From positions 50,284-114,283 of the forward strand of contig NZ_SCNV01000025.1 in the NCBI RefSeq assembly GCF_005503145.1: a stretch of DNA of 64,000 nucleotides, in the 5' to 3' direction. Below the pieces are notes generated by a model, which saw nothing but the letters and a program-made list of their open reading frames with translations, had not been told where the DNA came from and made no database searches. Positions 52,920-61,068 of the stretch are shown one piece after another. The translations under genes were made by a program, and so were the position numbers. The DNA comes from Burkholderia sp. 4M9327F10. GTDB lineage: Bacteria; Pseudomonadota; Gammaproteobacteria; Burkholderiales; Burkholderiaceae. Numbering within the stretch: the first letter of the stretch is position 1; each line of letters begins with the position of its first letter.

Positions 52920-53825
52920 CTAGCTGCGTTCCAGAAGATCCTGCAGGACGCGCGCGCCGTCGCGCCCCTTTGCGGCTCCGGCCCATAGTCGTTCTATCAA
53001 GCCCCGGTACATCGCAACCGCATCCGGAGATGTGCTGATGGTCGCAATGCCGGTCCGCACGTTCGGCAACTCGCCAAGACGGAATGGCGAAACCGCAACG
53101 TGCTGGACGCCTGGTTCCTCGAAAATCTGGAAGGTTTCGCTGGGCAGATGGTCAACGACAATGCCCACCTGTACCCCGATCGGATCGCTGTTTAGCACGT
53201 CGATCATGTGAGTGACTTCCTTGCGCGCTGCCAGTTTGCGTTCAAGCTGCGTGCCGGGCGGAAGACCGAGCCGGCCAACCAGTCCGTGATGAAGGAATTG
53301 TTCAACCTGCCGCAAACCGATGAGGCTGAGGATGCCAGGCCGTTGCTGCTCGAAACCTTTCCGGCGGGCAAAAAGAATCTTCAGCACATCGCTGTTGATA
53401 CGAAGCGATGTTTCGTCACGAAGCTCGTCGGGCACGCTTTCGTCGAGCATTGTGCGAAGGTGCTGTCCATAGGCGTCCGACGTCAACAGAATAGAAATTG
53501 GGTCGAAGTTGGCGAGGATGCGTGTCGAACGTGATTCGAGTTGCCGCATCCGCTCGAAATAGCTGACAGCCGAGTCGTGATATTCGGATTCGACGCCAAG
53601 CAGATTGGCCAGGGTGACTTCGAGTAGCGCGGCAAGCCGTTCGAGTGTCTCGACCTTGACGATCTCTCCGCGCTCGAGGTTATAGACAGCCGCGCGCGAA
53701 ATTTCCAGGCGCTCTGCAATGTCATCCGAACGCAGGTTACGTGCGAGGCGATAGGCGCGCAGGCGCTCGCCTATGGCAAGGAAGTCGAACGTGGGCACGT
53801 TCTTGCGGGAAATGGCTTCTGCCAC
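52920..53825 (-). CDS. XRE-family regulator with a long C-terminal domain, presumed regulator of the orotate cluster
   Basis: The 301-residue protein begins at GTG 53825 with GAGGA eight bases upstream. An HTH_3 domain (about residues 13-70) has IGERLRAYRLARNLRSDDIAERLEISRAAVYNLERGE. The remaining 230 residues form a separate ligand-type domain with FDPISILLTSDAYGQHLRTML and IDVLNSDPIGVQVGIVVDHLPSE, quoted as landmarks. The second half resembles a substrate-binding fold, so it may sense a pathway compound. It is divergent from the porin and the orotate genes with a 271-base gap containing palindromes. Confidence 0.85.
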   Translation of the reverse strand: MAEAISRKNVPTFDFLAIGERLRAYRLARNLRSDDIAERLEISRAAVYNLERGEIVKVETLERLAALLEVTLANLLGVESEYHDSAVSYFERMRQLESRSTRILANFDPISILLTSDAYGQHLRTMLDESVPDELRDETSLRINSDVLKILFARRKGFEQQRPGILSLIGLRQVEQFLHHGLVGRLGLPPGTQLERKLAARKEVTHMIDVLNSDPIGVQVGIVVDHLPSETFQIFEEPGVQHVAVSPFRLGELPNVRTGIATISTSPDAVAMYRGLIERLWAGAAKGRDGARVLQDLLERS

Positions 53826-53910
53826 GATCGGTCCTCGTATAAAAAACCGTACAGATTGTAACTCACAGCGCCAAACGGCAATAAAAACTAGGGAAAGTAC
53901 CGACGAATAC

Positions 53911-53946
53911 TTGTACAAAAAGCGCATGTCGATCGTTTTTGTATAC
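53911..53946. promoter_or_regulatory. Palindromic sites in the regulator/porin intergenic region
   Basis: TTGTACAA (53911-53918) is a perfect 8-bp palindrome. TTGTACAAAAA and TTTTTGTATAC face each other at 53911-53921 and 53936-53946. ACTTGTA is repeated on both sides, and TTGTAC occurs again upstream of the MFS gene at 55409-55414. These are candidate operators for the XRE-type regulator. The whole gap (53826-54096) is A+T-rich and should hold both divergent promoters. Confidence 0.45.
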
Positions 53947-54096
53947 TTGTATTTATTTGTGGACGATTGCAGAATTTTTCCAGTGATGACACCTTTGGCG
54001 ACAACATCACGACGCCCGGCCATTGTGTGCTTGCAGCGGGGAGACAGGGTCGGAAATTATTATTGTAGTTAGGATGACGAACAAACGAGATTTTCC

Positions 54097-55158
54097 ATGC
54101 CTGGCGAAAAATTTAAACTTCTGCCAAGTCTTTGCTTTTTTGGCGCTGCCGTGCTTAGTGCGTCGGCTCACGCGCAGTCGTCGGTTCAGCTCTACGGCCT
54201 GATCGACACATTTGTGGGCGCGGTCAAAAATCCGGGCGGCCACAATGCGGTCGTCACCCAGGGGGGAGGACTGTCAACGTCCTTCTGGGGTATTAAAGGC
54301 ACCGAAAATCTCGGCGGAGGTTACATCACTTTCTTCGTGCTGGAGAGCTACTTTCAGCCTCAAAATGGCAGCTACGGCCGTTACAGTAGCGATTCATTTT
54401 TCTCGCGTAACGCGTACCTGGGTATCGGTACGCCATACGGTTCAATTTCTGCTGGCCGCTTGACCACGCCGCTGTATATCTCGACGATTAACCTGAACCC
54501 GTTCTTCAACTCGTACACGTTTTCGCCGTGGATTTTCCACACTTATAAGGGATTGGGTCCGCAGGGTGTCGTGGGGGACTCGGGCTGGAATAACGCTGTC
54601 GCCTATACACCGCCGCCGATCGGTGGCCTTAGCGGTACGGTGATCTACGCATTCGGCAACACGGCGGGCGACGCGGGCACCCATAAGTGGGGGGCGAACC
54701 TAACGTACCAGATGAACGGTCTGCTACTGGCAGCGAACTATCAGTACATCAACTTCAGCAGCACACCCGGTGACATCGGGACAGCCGACGCGGCGGTGCC
54801 GGGACTGCATGAGCAGGAAACCATCCAGCTCGCCGGCCTGTACAACTTCAACTTTATGCGTTTGTTCGCCGGCTACATGAACATCCGCGACGGTGCGCAA
54901 CTCGGCGAAACGAACTCGAACACGGAGCAGATCGGTGTCTCGGTGCCTGTCTCCACGCACGGCTTTATCCTCGCTGATCTGGCGTACACAAAGTCGGTGG
55001 GCCCGCAAAGCGGTGACGTTCGCCGTACGACCTGGGCGGTCGGCTACGATTACCCGCTGTCGAATCGCACGGACGTTTACATGGCCTTCAAATACGATTA
55101 CTACGCGAGCGAGTCCACCGGTCTGACCTACGGCGCCGGTCTGCGCCACAACTTCTGA
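54097..55158 (+). CDS. Gram-negative porin, OmpC/Omp32-like
   Basis: The 353-residue protein has a signal peptide ending AHAQ (about residue 27), then SSVQLYGLIDTFVGAVK, the usual first strand of Burkholderia general porins. It contains GGLSTSFWGIKGTENLGGG and ends in LRHNF with the terminal phenylalanine needed for outer-membrane assembly. A 16-strand trimeric barrel is expected. Its place ahead of the MFS carrier and the orotate enzymes suggests outer-membrane entry of the substrate. Confidence 0.93.
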   Translation: MPGEKFKLLPSLCFFGAAVLSASAHAQSSVQLYGLIDTFVGAVKNPGGHNAVVTQGGGLSTSFWGIKGTENLGGGYITFFVLESYFQPQNGSYGRYSSDSFFSRNAYLGIGTPYGSISAGRLTTPLYISTINLNPFFNSYTFSPWIFHTYKGLGPQGVVGDSGWNNAVAYTPPPIGGLSGTVIYAFGNTAGDAGTHKWGANLTYQMNGLLLAANYQYINFSSTPGDIGTADAAVPGLHEQETIQLAGLYNFNFMRLFAGYMNIRDGAQLGETNSNTEQIGVSVPVSTHGFILADLAYTKSVGPQSGDVRRTTWAVGYDYPLSNRTDVYMAFKYDYYASESTGLTYGAGLRHNF

Positions 55159-55494
55159 GAAATTCGTGCCGAACCGCTTTCCATTGTGCTCATGGGGGTT
55201 TTCCCCTGGGCAGAAAGTATTGCAGCGCACGTCCAAACCGCGTAATCTAAATTTTTAGACAGAGAGCCGGACCACAAGAGTCGGGTATCTGCGAAACAAC
55301 CTTTGAACGCGGTTCCGAAGCGTTATCCGTGTGAAAGTAGCCGAGCGGAAGGTCCTCTCAGGTTTTAGTAAGTGAAAAGGGGCTTTTTCGCGCCAACTGT
55401 CTATTTTATTGTACGGGCGCGCCGGGATATGACTGATGGCCGAAATCCAGCCATCGTCGATACCTCGAAAAGGTTGTCTCCACTGGAGGAAGTC
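55159..55494. other. Gene-free interval between porin and MFS genes
   Basis: About 335 bases with no clear gene. It may hold a promoter for the MFS-pyrK-pyrD run. It carries TTGTAC at 55409-55414, matching the palindrome core before the porin, and a short GGGG/CCCC hairpin near 55194-55209. An in-frame extension of the MFS gene (to 55372) lacks a good start and was not used. Confidence 0.4.
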
Positions 55495-56748
55495 ATGGTA
55501 GCGAATGCAAAGGCAGCGGGACGCAGTACGCCGTCGAACGCAGGATCCGATGAGCGCCCTAGCGACTATGCCTGGAAGGCACTTGCTGGCTCAGCGATCG
55601 GATATGCGATGGATGGCTTCGACCTCCTGATCCTTGGTTTCATGCTCCCGGCTATCGGTCTCGGGCTACACCTGACCACGCAGCAGTCTGGTGCCTTGGT
55701 TACGTGGACGTTGATCGGCACTGTTGGCGGCGGTATCGTCTTCGGCGCGTTGTCGGATCGCTTTGGTCGTATTCGTGTACTGACCTGGACGATTGTTCTG
55801 TTTGCACTCTTTACCGGCCTTTGTGCATTTGCGCAGGGTTTCTGGGATCTCCTGGCCTATCGCACGATTGCCGGGATTGGCCTGGGCGGCGAGTTCGGCA
55901 TTGGGATGGCGCTGGCCGCTGAAGCGTGGCCCGCCAGGCTGCGTGCGCGCTCGACGTCCTACGTCGCGCTCGGCTGGCAGGCCGGCGTACTCGCAGCTTC
56001 GCTCCTGACACCGGCACTGCTACCGCATATCGGATGGCGCGGCATGTTTCTGGTCGGCGTGGGTCCAGCACTCGTCGCATGGTTTGTGCGGAACCGCTTG
56101 CACGAGCCAGAGGTATTCGTTCGTGCTACGAGCACGACGAAGAAGCCGAACGCCTTCAAGCTTTTGATCGCTGACGCCCGCACCGCGCGCACGAGCCTCG
56201 GCGTTGTCATCCTCTGTTCGGTCCAGAACTTCGGCTACTACGGCATCATGATCTGGCTGCCGACCTATCTTGCCAGAACATTGGGTTTCAGCCTCACGAA
56301 GTCGGGCCTCTGGACGTCTGTCACCATCGTCGGGATGATGGTTGGTGTCTATCTCTTCGGCCAGCTCGCCGACCGTATTGGCCGCAAGCCGACCTTCATC
56401 CTGTTTCAGGCCGGCGCGGTGGCCATGGTCATCACTTACTCGCAACTCGTCAATCCAGCTGTGATGCTTTGGGCTGGGGCATTCATGGGTATGTTCGTCA
56501 ACGGGATGATCGGCGGCTATGGCGCGCTAATGGCGGAGGCCTATCCGACCGCGGCGCGAGCGACCGCTCAGAACGTTCTGTTCAACCTTGGGCGCGCGGT
56601 CGGTGGCTTTGGCCCGATCGTCGTCGGCGGGGTCGCCGCAGCCCATTCGCTGCAGTTCGCTATCGCGCTGCTCGCGAGTATCTATGTCGTCGACATCATT
56701 GCCACGATATTCCTGATCCCCGAGTTGAAGGGCGTCGAGCTGGAATAA
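55495..56748 (+). CDS. MFS transporter, aromatic-acid:H+ symporter-like, likely orotate permease
   Basis: The 417-residue protein has 12 predicted membrane segments. It contains AIGYAMDGFDLLILGFMLPAIG, where DGFDL in helix 1 is the hallmark of the AAHS aromatic-acid symporters. The loop motif ALSDRFGRIRVLTWTI follows. ATG 55495 follows GGAGGA nine bases upstream. It is the first gene of the enzyme run. Orotate is a cyclic carboxylic acid, so it fits as its uptake carrier. The substrate is inferred from context. Confidence 0.9.
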   Translation: MVANAKAAGRSTPSNAGSDERPSDYAWKALAGSAIGYAMDGFDLLILGFMLPAIGLGLHLTTQQSGALVTWTLIGTVGGGIVFGALSDRFGRIRVLTWTIVLFALFTGLCAFAQGFWDLLAYRTIAGIGLGGEFGIGMALAAEAWPARLRARSTSYVALGWQAGVLAASLLTPALLPHIGWRGMFLVGVGPALVAWFVRNRLHEPEVFVRATSTTKKPNAFKLLIADARTARTSLGVVILCSVQNFGYYGIMIWLPTYLARTLGFSLTKSGLWTSVTIVGMMVGVYLFGQLADRIGRKPTFILFQAGAVAMVITYSQLVNPAVMLWAGAFMGMFVNGMIGGYGALMAEAYPTAARATAQNVLFNLGRAVGGFGPIVVGGVAAAHSLQFAIALLASIYVVDIIATIFLIPELKGVELE

Positions 56749-56821
56749 CAAGGCTGTCTGTCGCGAGAGCCTCCAGTCCCCCGGGCGGCTCGCGATGTAT
56801 TCGAAGAGTGGAGTCACCATC

Positions 56822-57673
56822 ATGTCAGCAAGCCCGTGCTGCGGCTCGAACGCCGCTGCCACCGTTGCCTCGTATCGCTGCAAGGTAGTCGAGCACTACT
56901 GGGTCAACCAGCGATACAAGTACATCCGCCTGGAAGCGGACGCACCAATCGCCCGCATCACCGGGGCCGGACAGTTTTACCAGCTCAAGTGTCCCGCGAC
57001 GCTGGAGCATGAGCCGTTCCTGCTGCGACCGATGAGCGTGTATGGCGCCGGTCCAGAGGATAACCGGATCGAGTTCCTCTACAACGTCACCGGCGTTGGC
57101 ACCAAGGCGATGGCGACCCTGCCGGAGAGCGGCTACATGGATATCGTGGGACCGCTCGGCAACACGTTCAACTTCAGTCCTGAGTACCGCCGCATTCTCG
57201 TCCTGGCGCGAGGCGTGGGCCTTGCGACTATGGCTCCGCTGATCAAGGACGCCGCGAAGGCTGGTGTCGATATCACTGCAGTCATGTCGGCACGTTCTTC
57301 CGCCGACCTGATGGAAAGGGAATTCCTTCGGGGGGCGCGCGCCGACGTGCGCAGCGTTTTCGATACCGATGGCAGTTCGTCAGTCGAAGCCATGGAAGTG
57401 CTGCTTCGCAAGCTGATCGACGAGCAGCGCCCGGACGCCGTTTATACGTGCGGCTCACACCGGCTACTGATGCTGCTGCGACGTCTGCTTGCAGATTACC
57501 CGCAGATCATCGGTGAAGTCGCTATGGAGCAACGCATGGCGTGCGGTATGGGCGTCTGCCTTTCGTGCGTGCGTCTCTTCGACTGCGATGGCGACCGTAA
57601 ATTCCTTCGCGTCTGCCGCGAAGGTCCTGTGTTTCCTATCCGCGAAGTCGTGGGGGAGGTGGAATTTGGCTAA
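56822..57673 (+). CDS. pyrK: Dihydroorotate dehydrogenase electron-transfer subunit (PyrK-like)
   Basis: PyrK carries FAD and a [2Fe-2S] cluster and lets the type 1B dihydroorotate dehydrogenase exchange electrons with NAD(H). The 283-residue protein has the flavin motif RPMSVYG (about residues 69-75), a nucleotide-binding LARGVGLATMAPL, and four cluster cysteines C241, C246, C249 and C265 in the C-terminal MACGMGVCLSC and LRVCREGPVF. The start at ATG 56822 gives an N-terminus with CCG. It overlaps pyrD by eight bases. Confidence 0.92.
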   Translation: MSASPCCGSNAAATVASYRCKVVEHYWVNQRYKYIRLEADAPIARITGAGQFYQLKCPATLEHEPFLLRPMSVYGAGPEDNRIEFLYNVTGVGTKAMATLPESGYMDIVGPLGNTFNFSPEYRRILVLARGVGLATMAPLIKDAAKAGVDITAVMSARSSADLMEREFLRGARADVRSVFDTDGSSSVEAMEVLLRKLIDEQRPDAVYTCGSHRLLMLLRRLLADYPQIIGEVAMEQRMACGMGVCLSCVRLFDCDGDRKFLRVCREGPVFPIREVVGEVEFG

Positions 57674-58616
57674 TTTGACCGTCCGGGTTGGCGACATGAT
57701 TCTGCGCAACCCCGTTATGCCGGCGTCAGGCTGCTTTGCAATCGAATACCAGGAAGCGCTGGATCTCGACCGGTTAGGCGCGCTGGTGGTGAAAAGTGTG
57801 TCGCCAAAATGCCGAGCCGGCAATCCCACGCCGCGCGTATGCGACGCATACAGCGGCATGCTCAATTCGATCGGTATTCCGAGCAAGGGGCTCAAGTACT
57901 ACCGCGAAAACGTGCTGCCACCGTATCTGAAATTCGACACTCCGGTTGTCGTGTCGATTTCGGCCGATACGGCTGACGAATTCGCCGAGGCATGTGATCA
58001 GATGTCGCTGCCAGAAGTTGCGGCGATTGAGGCAAATATTTCGTGCCCGAATCTCGAAGCCGACGGTATGGCGTTCGCCATGGAAGCGGACACAACCTAC
58101 AAGGCCGTGTCGGCGATTCGCCGTCGCACGAATCACCCGTTCTGGGTCAAGCTCACTCCGAACGCAGGCAACATTGCCGCTATCGCGCGAGCCGCAGAGG
58201 ACGCCGGTGCTGATGCGATCGTAATGGGCAACACCGTCCTTGGCATGTCGATCGACGTGCGTTCGCGCAAGCCGAAGCTCGGCAATGTGATGGGGGGGCT
58301 GTCCGGACCTGCAATCAAGCCGATTGCGCTACGCCTGACTCACCAGTGCTACAGGGCAGTTCGCATTCCGATCATCGGTTGTGGTGGGATCCAGAACGCG
58401 GAGGATGCCGTCGAGTTCCTGCTCGCGGGCGCAAGCGCCGTGCAGGTCGGTACCGCTTCATTCCGTGATCCCGGCGTGATGCAGAAGATCATCGACGGCC
58501 TTGACGGCTATTGCGACGAAATGGGCGTCGAAAGCATTCGCGATCTGACTGGTCAGGTGAAGCTGGATCAGCAACTGAGTGATCGCTGGCTACGATTCGC
58601 CCAGCAATCCGGCTGA
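57666..58616 (+). CDS. pyrD: Dihydroorotate dehydrogenase, type 1B catalytic subunit
   Basis: The 316-residue protein starts at TTG 57666, eight bases inside pyrK, behind a strong GGGGGAGG site. The active-site cysteine of class 1B is C127 in EANISCPNLEADG, where class 2 enzymes have serine. FMN-site parts are PASGCFA, IIGCGGIQNAEDA and QVGTASFRDPG. Class 1B enzymes are NAD-linked and can run in either direction. Here, with NADH, it can reduce orotate to dihydroorotate. Most betaproteobacteria use only a class 2 enzyme for synthesis, so this pair is probably catabolic. Confidence 0.94.
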   Translation: MANLTVRVGDMILRNPVMPASGCFAIEYQEALDLDRLGALVVKSVSPKCRAGNPTPRVCDAYSGMLNSIGIPSKGLKYYRENVLPPYLKFDTPVVVSISADTADEFAEACDQMSLPEVAAIEANISCPNLEADGMAFAMEADTTYKAVSAIRRRTNHPFWVKLTPNAGNIAAIARAAEDAGADAIVMGNTVLGMSIDVRSRKPKLGNVMGGLSGPAIKPIALRLTHQCYRAVRIPIIGCGGIQNAEDAVEFLLAGASAVQVGTASFRDPGVMQKIIDGLDGYCDEMGVESIRDLTGQVKLDQQLSDRWLRFAQQSG

Positions 58617-58706
58617 ATTCAGGACTGGGAACTGGCGACTTACTGAGTGAGCCGTCAGTGGCAGACGCCGGCCGCGGTCGGCTTATCGCACAATTGGACA
58701 GGCATC

Positions 58707-59960
58707 ATGGAAATACAAGACCTTGCCGGGCTCGCTCAAAAACTCTTCGACGACATTCGAGAAATTTCTTCTGATGGCGTAGGCGTTACGCGCGACAGTT
58801 ACGGTGACGGCGAAACCTCTACGGCGAACTATCTCCGGCAGTTTGCTGAAAGCGAAGGGTTGCACGTCGAAACTGACCGTGCCGCCAATCTGATCTTCAG
58901 CCTCCCGGATACACGCGAACAGGATGCATCCATCTGGGTAGGCTCTCATATGGACTCGGTTCCGCAAGGCGGCAACTTCGACGGACTTGCGGGCATCATT
59001 GCGGGCCTTCTTTGTCTGATAGTGCAGAAGCAGCGTGGCCGGTCATCGGTCACTCCGCTTCGTGTGATTGCCTTTCGCGGCGAAGAGAGCGCATGGTTCG
59101 GCAAGGCTTATATGGGTTCGGGCTCTATCTTCGGAAAGCTTTCCGCGGATGATCTGAAGCTCAAGCATCGGTCGACTGGAAAGCCGCTATCGAGCTACAT
59201 GGAACAGGTGGGCGTGGATACTGCCGCCATCGCTGCCCAGGAATTGTTGTTCGACAAGAAAAAAGCCACCGCGTATCTCGAACTGCATATCGAACAGGGG
59301 CCGATCATGGTGGCTCGCAAGATTCCGCTGGGCGTGGTGCCGGGCATTCGCGGCAATGTACGCCATAACCGCGTGACCTGTATCGGCGAGGCGGGGCACT
59401 CGGGCGCCGTGCCGCGCTGGCTTCGTCACGACGCGATGTTTGCGGTCGCGGAACTCATCACGCGACTGGATGAGCACTGGCGTGCACTGCTCGAACGCGG
59501 CATCGACCTCGTCGTGACGGTGGGTATCGTCGGAACGGACCCTGCCGAACATTCCATCTCCCGGATCCCGGGTTCGGTCAACTTCAGCTTTGAGGCACGT
59601 AGCAAGAGCCACGAAACGCTCGAAGGCTTTTACCAGCTGATGCGCAGCGAGTGCGCGTCAATCGCGCGTGAGCGCGGTGTGAAATTCGAGTTCGACAGGC
59701 GACTTGAATCGGCTCCCGCAGTGATGGACGAAAAAATCTGTGCGGCGCTCGCTGAGGCGTGTGAGCGTAATGGCACGACCTACGAAAACGTCCCAAGCGG
59801 TGCTGGGCATGATGCATCACTGTTTGCGAACGCCGGCATCCCGAGCGGTATGCTCTTCATCCGCAACGAGAACGGTTCGCACAATCCACTCGAAGCGATG
59901 GACATTGACGATTTCATGCTCGGTGTTCGGGCGCTGGCCGACACCATCGATCATCTCTGA
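58707..59960 (+). CDS. M20-family N-carbamoyl-amino-acid hydrolase, probable ureidosuccinase
   Basis: The 417-residue protein belongs to the hydantoinase/carbamoylase branch of M20 dinuclear zinc hydrolases. H81 and D92 are in VGSHMDSVPQGGNFDGLAG, the glutamate pair in FRGEESAWFG, a histidine in LELHIEQGP, and the later GEAGHSGAVP and SGAGHDASLF. Related enzymes remove CO2 and ammonia from N-carbamoyl-amino acids. Beside dihydroorotase and aspartase the natural substrate would be N-carbamoyl-L-aspartate, giving aspartate. That assignment is inferred from context. Confidence 0.9.
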   Translation: MEIQDLAGLAQKLFDDIREISSDGVGVTRDSYGDGETSTANYLRQFAESEGLHVETDRAANLIFSLPDTREQDASIWVGSHMDSVPQGGNFDGLAGIIAGLLCLIVQKQRGRSSVTPLRVIAFRGEESAWFGKAYMGSGSIFGKLSADDLKLKHRSTGKPLSSYMEQVGVDTAAIAAQELLFDKKKATAYLELHIEQGPIMVARKIPLGVVPGIRGNVRHNRVTCIGEAGHSGAVPRWLRHDAMFAVAELITRLDEHWRALLERGIDLVVTVGIVGTDPAEHSISRIPGSVNFSFEARSKSHETLEGFYQLMRSECASIARERGVKFEFDRRLESAPAVMDEKICAALAEACERNGTTYENVPSGAGHDASLFANAGIPSGMLFIRNENGSHNPLEAMDIDDFMLGVRALADTIDHL

Positions 59961-59987
59961 CTCATACCAATCATTCGAGAATTTCCC

Positions 59988-61040
59988 ATGGCTCAGTCCG
60001 TCACCATTCGTCGACCTGACGACATGCATCTGCACCTGCGCGACGGGCCTATGTTGCGTGCCGTGCTGCCCTATACCGCGCGGCAGTTTGCGCGCGCCAT
60101 CGTCATGCCGAACCTCAAGCCGCCAGTCACGAACGTCGAAGCTGCGCGCGCCTATCGCGACCGTATTCTGGCTGCGGTACCGGCAGGCGTGACGTTCGTG
60201 CCTCTAATGACGTGCTACCTGTGCGACAACACCGATCCTGAAGAGATCAGGAAGGGTTTTAGTGAGGGCGTATTTACCGCCGTGAAGCTCTATCCGGCGG
60301 GAGCGACGACGCATTCCGAATACGGCGTGACCAGCACAGACAAGATAGCGAAGGTTCTCGACGTGATGGAGGAGCTTGGCATGCCGCTCCTGATCCACGG
60401 CGAGAGTACGGATCCCGGCGTGGACGTCTTCGACAAGGAAGCGGTGTTTCTCGACAAGACGCTCAAGCCGCTGCTCGAAAAATTTCCCGCACTCAAGGTC
60501 GTCCTCGAGCACATCACAACTGAACAGGCCGCCGAGTTCGTAGAGGCGGACAGAAGCGGCCGGCTGGCTGCGACCATCACACCGCAGCATCTTCTGTTCA
60601 ATCGTAACGCGATGTTTACCGGGGGACTGCGCCCGCACTATTACTGCCTGCCTGTGCTCAAGCGGGAACAGCACCGTCGTGCGCTTCGTCGCGTCGCGAC
60701 TTCCGGTTCGTCTTCGTTCTTCCTGGGCACTGATTCAGCGCCACACGAGCGAGGAACCAAAGAAGCCGCTTGCGGTTGTGCGGGAATTTTTAGCGCACCT
60801 ACTGCACTCGAAGCGTATCTGACGGTGTTCGAGCAGGAAAACGCAATCGACCGGTTCGAAGCGTTCGCCAGTGAAAATGGTCGACGCTTCTACGGACTTC
60901 CGCCGAACGAGGGAACCGTCACGTTGACGCGTGAGTGCAACGATGCGCCAAGCAGCATCACGCTCGGCGATGGTAAGTCTATCGAAACTTTCATGGCGGA
61001 CGGCGAACTGTCGTGGCGTCTTTCTGCTCCTGCGAACTGA
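59988..61040 (+). CDS. pyrC: Dihydroorotase, homodimeric (type II)
   Basis: The 350-residue length and motifs are those of class II PyrC: metal-binding H14 and H16 in DDMHLHLRDG, the carboxylated lysine K100 in FTAVKLYPAGATT, LEHITTEQAAEFV, and LGTDSAPHERGTKE with the catalytic aspartate. It interconverts dihydroorotate and N-carbamoyl-aspartate; ring opening is the direction needed for degradation. No pyrB or car genes accompany it, so it is likely a second, catabolic copy. It lies 27 bases after the carbamoylase. Confidence 0.95.
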   Translation: MAQSVTIRRPDDMHLHLRDGPMLRAVLPYTARQFARAIVMPNLKPPVTNVEAARAYRDRILAAVPAGVTFVPLMTCYLCDNTDPEEIRKGFSEGVFTAVKLYPAGATTHSEYGVTSTDKIAKVLDVMEELGMPLLIHGESTDPGVDVFDKEAVFLDKTLKPLLEKFPALKVVLEHITTEQAAEFVEADRSGRLAATITPQHLLFNRNAMFTGGLRPHYYCLPVLKREQHRRALRRVATSGSSSFFLGTDSAPHERGTKEAACGCAGIFSAPTALEAYLTVFEQENAIDRFEAFASENGRRFYGLPPNEGTVTLTRECNDAPSSITLGDGKSIETFMADGELSWRLSAPAN

Positions 61041-61068
61041 TCTGAGAGTAATCCCTGTCGGAGAAAAC

